Origin: Pyrrhoderma lamaoense | Lineage: Eukaryota; Basidiomycota; Agaricomycetes; Hymenochaetales; Hymenochaetaceae | DNA: 64,000 nt | Direction: 5' to 3' | Assembly: GCA_002794735.1 (NCBI GenBank) | Contig: NBAZ01000013.1 | Span: 310,001 to 374,000 of the forward strand | In this document: positions 58,355 to 64,000 of the stretch, in pieces | Layout of the letters: every line of letters starts with the position of its first letter | Position numbering within the stretch: position 1 is the stretch's first letter | Position numbers and translations under genes: made by a program | The notes under the pieces: model-generated | What the model saw: only the letters and a program-made list of their open reading frames with translations | The model's database searches: none | What the model was told of the DNA's origin: nothing

Positions 58355-60279
58355 ATGGTTTCTCCATCTTTGTACTTGCTTGAGGCCTTCTTCTTGCTCA
58401 TTTCCCCCTTTCTTTTCCAAGAAGCGAAGGCGGCGAATACACGATTTCGTCAAAGAAGTTCGGATGCCGCCGCTCAGCACGATGCATCAGTGCTGATCTT
58501 GGGTGGAGGGGTGACAGGCGTGATTGCTGCGCGTACTTTACATGAGAATGGGGTCGATGATTTCATTATTGTTGAGGCGCGGGACGAACTCGGTGGTCGG
58601 ATGCAAAACAAGACCATCGGTGGGAATTATACCGTGGAACAAGGTCCTAACTGGGTGCAAGGAACTCAAACGGGAGACGGACCCGCGAATCCTATTCTCC
58701 TTCTTGCCCAGAAGCATGATGTAAAAACACAGTTTAATGATCTTTTTGGTAGCATTAGTACGCGTTTTCTTTTCAAATACGAAGTCATATCCCTGTTTAT
58801 CTTTCTTTTTTTTGCTATCAAAGCATTTTATGACTTCAACGGCCCGGCTGATTTTACTGACACGTTTAACGATGGAGATGATGCGTTTACGGACTTTACA
58901 GTCAAAGCAGGTAAGTTTATATCTTTTTACCCTATAACCTTGTTCACCAATGAGTTTATACCGTATTTCTTAGGTGCTCGATTAAGTAAAGGCCTGCTGG
59001 ATTTGAGCGCCCGCACCGGCTACTCACTTGTAGGCTCAAAGCCGTTAACACATACCCAGCAGACAAGTGAATATTATCTGTTTGATTGGGAATACGCTCA
59101 AACACCAGAAGAATCTTCCTGGATCGCATCTTCCCTGGTAAAATAATTTTTTTTCGAGTCATAATCTATGCTAAATTTCTTGATATCATTCAGAACAACA
59201 ACTACACCTTCGATCCGGATATGGGTGGCTTCTCAGAGGACAATTTGCTATGCATTGATCAAAGGGGGTTCAAAACGATCATTCAAGCTGAAGCTGCTGA
59301 ATTTCTCACGGAAGCACAGGTGATGCTGAATTCAACGGTTACAAATATCACATACTCGGATTCCGGAGTAAATGTAACGCTTACAGACGGAACAACGCTC
59401 TCAGCAGACTATGTTCTAGTAACCTTCAGCGTTGGAGTCTTACAGAATGATGATGTTACCTTCATTCCTGCACTCCCTGACTGGAAACAGGAAGCGATAC
59501 AAAGCATCACTATGGTAAGTAGACAAGTATCTTCTCGTCGTATAATTTGGAGTAATACTCTATCTAGGCTACTTATACTAAGATTTTCATTCAATTTCCG
59601 GAGAATTTCTGGTTTGATACAGAGGTAGGCTGTGGATTCCTTTGTGTCATGCTATGCGTCTCAATATCTTATAATGTTCACAGATGGCACTATATGCAGA
59701 CAAAGAACGTGGGAAATACCCTGTATGGCAAAGCCTGGACCATGTAGATTTCTTACCAGGCTCGGGGATCCTATTTGTCACAGTTACTGTATGTATAACT
59801 TACAAACTACTTATACCGCTTTGAGGACTCATGACAATACAGGGGGACTTCTCGGAACGAATCGAAGCTTTACCAGATTCCCAAGTACAGACTGAAGTAC
59901 TAGGTATTTTGGAGCTCATGTTCCCTAATGTCACAATACCGGAGCCTTTAGACTTCTTCTTCCCGAGATGGCATAGCAATCCACTGTTCCGTGGCTCGTA
60001 CTCGAATATGCCTGCGTCATATGTCCAAGCTCATCAAGATAATCTCCGAGCGACAGTTGATGAACGCTTATGGTTCGCCGGGGAAGCATCTAGTGTCAAG
60101 TATTATGGTAAGTAGGCTCAAACGTTGCATGCTTTATTTACCATGTTGACATTTCTTATTATAATATAGGCTTCCTTCATGGTGCATACTTTGAGGGACA
60201 AGACGCTGGTACTCAACTGGCGAATTGTGTTACATATGGAGGCTGTCCGGGCTTGCCGCATACTGAAAACATCAGATAA
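58355..60279 (+). CDS. Secreted FAD-dependent amine (polyamine) oxidase
   Basis: The N-terminus SPSLYLLEAFFLLISPFLF is a signal peptide. The FAD-binding Rossmann motif is VLILGGGVTGVIAARTLHEN with the acidic end of strand two in IIVEARDELGGRM. EQGPNWVQGTQ, then DQRGFKTIIQAEAAEF and DYVLVTFSVGVLQ, are conserved in polyamine oxidases. The C-terminal FAD contact reads RLWFAGEASSVKYYGFLHGA and YFEGQDAGTQLANCV. The stop is at 60277-60279. About nine exons fit. Several N-glycosylation sequons agree with secretion. Family members oxidise spermine or spermidine, releasing hydrogen peroxide; the substrate here cannot be read from sequence. No lesion was seen. Confidence 0.9.
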
Positions 60280-60671
60280 CATTAATAATCATACAGTGTA
60301 GTAATAACTTTAAAATTTAGTTCTTCTGAACAAGAATACCTTTGCTTCTTGTGGCATTAGAGCACTGGATACTCATTATACCGAGCTGTGTGCGAACATG
60401 AGAGGAATAACATGCTTCTTCCTAGCCAAAAAGCCCAGGTGCCCACAGCTATCGGGTCTGGAGTTCTTCAGAAGAATGGCTGTATATTATGCATCCTAAG
60501 GTAGTACAAGCACAGACTTAAGCGCCCAAGCCTCACTACAGCGAAATAAATTTAAGTGCCAAGATCTTGTCATAAAGAGACTCTTAGCGCCAGAACTGAT
60601 TCTTCAATCCCTTTACTACCTCAGTCGTTAACAATCATTGCTCAGATAGATAGGCTTTAATCTTCTGAATC
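60280..60671. other. Intergenic region
   Basis: About 390 bases between the amine oxidase stop and the ISG12-like gene. Presumably terminator and promoter sequence; nothing specific is recognised. Confidence 0.5.
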
Positions 60672-61267
60672 ATGGGTAGGCACCATGATGATCTATATAT
60701 TCTTTACTTTCTTCTCCTCTACACATCTAACTAGTTGTATCGTGAAAAGTTCCACCACTTGCAATTGCGGCAACAGCAGCGGCTATCGGTGGCTTCATTA
60801 TCGCACTTATCGCTGCGCCTTCTGTACTTGAGGTCGATGGCTTCAGCTCGACAGGTCCTATTGTAGGTCAATACCCAATCTCTACACGTGAATCTCAATA
60901 TCAGATGCCCTTTCCTCCCCTCCAACTTCCCTCTCACCTCACTTCCTCATGTCCTTATTTCTTGATCTATCCGATTCATGATAAATAAATAAAATCTATA
61001 GCAGCTTCAATGCAATCTAAATTACGTGGGTACGTTCCTGCTAGTGGTTACTTTGCTAGAGCTCAGAGTGTGGCCATGGGTGGAGCGCTTCCGGCCATAG
61101 GCACAACTATTGCAAGTGCTGTTTCCGGTGGCATGGCCTACCTTGCTGCTTTAGCATATAGCTTAGCTTTCGATTCTGATTCTCGTGCTCCTCACTCATT
61201 GTATCGATCATTGTCTTCCAGTATATTGAGCAAATGTAGAAACATCTTCTCCATAACAAGGGTATAG
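60672..61267 (+). CDS. Ifi-6-16/ISG12-family small hydrophobic protein
   Basis: Three exons fit. Exon 1 is ATG plus one base, spliced (GTAGGC donor) to give MVPPLAIAATAAAIGGFIIA. The family core follows: VDGFSSTGPIVAASMQSKLR across a second intron, then YFARAQSVAMGGALPAIGTT and IASAVSGGMAYLAALAYSLA. This G-F-x-S-x-G-x-x-A-x-S-x-x-x-x-Q-S pattern with glycine/alanine-rich helices is typical of the Ifi-6-16 (interferon alpha-inducible 27-like) family, known in animals and in many fungi. Animal members reside in mitochondrial or nuclear membranes and affect apoptosis; function in fungi is not known to me. The stop at 61267 may be replaced if a further intron exists. About 125 residues. Confidence 0.72.
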
Positions 61268-61597
61268 CTGTAACCGTAGCATAATGAAGTAATCGAATTT
61301 TTGAATTTTGCATGTACATACTATAGGAACCCTAAGTTGCGATAGAAGTCGAGTAAAAAGTTCTGAGTTGAGGTGTCTTTAATATACTGTTAAACACTTA
61401 AAATAGATGATATCTGTATTACGAATAAATGTTATAAGGTGCCAAAGCCATTCCATATTTTTATGTCCATGTTTATAGAATACAAATGCAATTTCAACAT
61501 AATTACCAGTATTAAAAACGAATGTATCTTTTATGCTAGTCAATGACAAATAGTATAATACTCGATTTGCCACTATGTAGTCAGTAGTTTTATGTTA

Positions 61598-64000
61598 TCA
61601 TAAGGCCATTCCAGGTTGTATCATAGAACTACTTGTAGAGTCTCTTCGAGATCTAGTCTCGAAAGGTTGTGATGTGGGATCGTCATGATCTTGCAATTCC
61701 TTAGTAGTATGTTTCTTTTCCGGTTCTGAATGTAGAACGGAGACAACTGAAGAATCAGGAGCTATAGATGGAGTAGGAGTGGGAGATTTGACGGGAGTTG
61801 CTGATGCTTTCCCAAACGACCAGGATGAGAACATACTTGACACAGGCGTAGTACTTTCTACACCCTCAACATGAGTTGGCAAGGTCCCACAATGGTCCAA
61901 ATCAGACGTTGGGGAAGCGACAAGAGTCGTCGCCTCGGAATTTGTGCTCGTCGTACTGGTGGTTCGTGCGGCAGAGATACGAGCTGTTCGCTGGGAGATG
62001 AAAGATCCAATACTTGATCCCCATCCACCAATAGCTGTCTTTGCTTCCGCTGCTACAGAACTAGCATTAAGAGAAGTAACACTAGATAAAGATGGAGGAC
62101 GTAGAGCCCTCAGAGATGATGTAGACATTCGAGAACTCCTGATACTATCCGTATCGTTCCCGTTAGCCTTTGTAAAATCATATTCCGAGCCAGAGACTTC
62201 TACAGGTGTAGTAGAGATGCTTGACGACCCACTTTCTGGGATATTTAAAGAAGAATTTGATCTTTGCGCCCAACGGCCACGCACGCCTTCTACGGCTTTG
62301 AAGAAACTTGAGGATCCAGAAGCAAGTGTCCTAGAAATAGCTTCTCTAGTTGGCGCTAGTTGCTCCTGAATATGCAAGTCCTGTAGCCCTTCCTGTAAGC
62401 GAAGCCCAATATCTTCTACAACACCAGGTTTTCCTGAGCATGGATGACGGGCCTCTACAATATCGAAAATCATGGGGTCTGTAATCCGATCCCAGACTTC
62501 ATACGCGTTTGTCTTCCTAAATTCCGATATCCATACTGGATTGAAGTCTTGCATAGCATTTACATCGCCTCCTTCTGTGTCTTCTTGATTAGGTTTCAGG
62601 TCACCATACACAAGAAACTAGCTCGTACTGACCTACTACTGATACCGTCATGTCTGATCTTTGAGTTTTGGCCAAAAAGTCTGAATATCTGACGGAAGCA
62701 AGTGCAGCTGTAATATACTCTTCAAACTACATAATAGAGTTAAATGCTTCATTTTTAATGGGATCTGGGGGGAAGAATCACCTTAGTTCGGACGTAGTCA
62801 TCACTACCCCTGAATCTGTTGATAATCTTAGTTCTTCCTCTAATTATGTTACAATAGAATTTTGCATACTGCATATTCATAGCACGGCTTGGATCGGTAT
62901 CATCCCAACCATCATTGACATCCTTAACAATGTCATCCATCCATTTACGGTCAGCAGGGGTCAATGCTACTATGCGCTCAAGCTGAGGATCTCGAAACTC
63001 GAAAGTGTTAGTTTCAATCTTTTGATAAGATTATTATTCAGTCTGGTAATTGCAGTTTCAATATAATGGCCTCTCACATTCACTAAGAGATCAATATCCT
63101 TCTGTTGGGTGACAATACTATTTGTACTCCCACACAGATAGCTTCGTGTTTCCTTTGTCAGATCAACTTGTTGCAAAGGAAGATAAGGTTGGAAGAATGC
63201 GTCCTGGTCAATTTTTAGTAATATTAGCTACAGGAATCTTCATATCATCGTGTTGCTCACCTTTCCGAAGATGTCAAGTGGAAGTCCCAAATAAGCCATC
63301 AAACTCTTTCTGTCACTTGTACGTAGTGATGAAGCTCGCGTTATTGTCTTGGCGCGAGAAGCTAAAGGTGGAGAGCCACAATCATCAAGGTTCTGCAACA
63401 GACCTGATTCATGTATATATGAGAAAGCTGAAAGTGTCGCCAGTTTATTTATCGAACGTACCGGGTATCAGAGAGATTAAAGAGTACTGATATGTACACA
63501 GTCGTTCAACAGGATGTCCATAGAACATTATCTAGCAAGAATCTCAGATATACACGGCTGTAAGAGAGAAATCTTGATCACATACCCTTTTCTGTAAGAT
63601 AAGTGATTTAAGTAGTAGGAGTGTCCGACTTCGGAATTTGTGGACTAGCTCTCGTCTGCAGGGGTAGAACTTAGTGAATAAAGGTAAGCCTCATAAGCCC
63701 AAAGGTCTTACAAGTTAGTTCCTAATATTGACGTTCAGATTTGACATATAAATAGGAGTGAAACTCAGGGCTGACTTACCCATATAAAGTGCACTTTCGG
63801 TAAGCTGGGACCGAAGAGACAACTCTAAGGAGTTTTTAAAATCAACAAGAATTCCTGTTTCCCGGAAGTCTCTAATGGCAGTAAATCAATATTAAGATAT
63901 ACAGTTAATTTATGAACCGATTTTACCGTTGGGAGAATAATGCACGAGTCACTACTCCGAGTCGATCGCGAATAGGGCCGAAGACCGGCTTCGAAGCAAG
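61598..64000 (-). CDS. AVL9: Late secretory pathway protein Avl9 (DENN-like), 5' end outside window
   Basis: Avl9 acts in exit of cargo from the Golgi and has a DENN-related fold. From the window edge inward the protein reads KPVFGPIRDRLGVVTRALFS, then SQLTESALYMG, DAFFQPYLPLQQVDLTKETR and SYLCGSTNSIVTQQK. Next come EFRDPQLERIVALTPADRKW, MDDIVKDVNDGWDDTDPS and FRGSDDYVRTKF. The last long exon starts with NAMQDFNPVWISEFRKTNAY and includes PMIFDIVEARHPCSGKPGVV. A serine/threonine-rich tail ends MIQPGMAL at 61598. Seven or more exons are visible. The N-terminal DENN start lies beyond base 64000. The short conserved blocks and their order make the family assignment firm. Confidence 0.88.

Overview
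This window is eukaryotic nuclear DNA. Its genes are broken by many short introns (about 45-75 nt, GT-AG, with branch sites such as TACTAAC), intergenic gaps are small, and the gene set is fungal: DASH subunit Ask1, NuA4 subunit Eaf7, FACT subunit Pob3 without an HMG box, cytochrome D-lactate dehydrogenase and a Pex24/Pex23-type peroxin. Three copies of a DUF6533-type multi-pass membrane protein, a family I associate with basidiomycetes, point to Basidiomycota, probably Agaricomycotina. The species cannot be named from the sequence. No rRNA, tRNA, CRISPR array, transposon or viral insertion was recognised.

Layout. 1-11.2 kb: the 3' end of an unrecognised gene, then Eaf7, alpha-actinin, cofilin, mitochondrial porin, a histidine-phosphatase protein and an AN1 zinc-finger protein. 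11.2-22 kb: a gene-poor stretch, a low-complexity lysine/alanine protein, a small heat-shock protein, a DHHC palmitoyltransferase, D-lactate dehydrogenase and eIF3e. 22.5-26.3 kb: two related Kre9/Knh1-like secreted proteins separated by 2.7 kb of AT-rich DNA. 26.6-33.8 kb: a peroxin, a mitochondrial membrane protein, a DCAF4-like WD40 protein, Cox20 and a Cdc25/rhodanese phosphatase. 34-38.3 kb: two tandem DUF6533 genes. 38.6-43.9 kb: a nuclear-looking unknown protein, Ask1 and a MARVEL-like membrane protein. 43.9-57.3 kb: a zone rich in microsatellites and homopolymers that holds an RA-PH adaptor, Cu/Zn superoxide dismutase, Pob3 and the third, inverted DUF6533 gene. 58.3-64 kb: a secreted FAD amine oxidase, an Ifi-6-16/ISG12-family protein and Avl9, which runs off the right edge.

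Most genes are housekeeping genes with no operon-like logic. Loose themes are actin (alpha-actinin next to cofilin), mitochondria (porin, D-lactate dehydrogenase, Cox20, and a 29 kb membrane protein) and chromatin (Eaf7, Pob3).

The most striking signal is a cluster of apparent single-base frameshifts, all in the -1 direction, in four otherwise well-conserved neighbouring genes between 47.9 and 56 kb. It coincides with the simple-repeat zone. Missing bases in the assembly explain it most simply, but several genes would be broken if the sequence is correct. I found no convincing undescribed multi-gene system.
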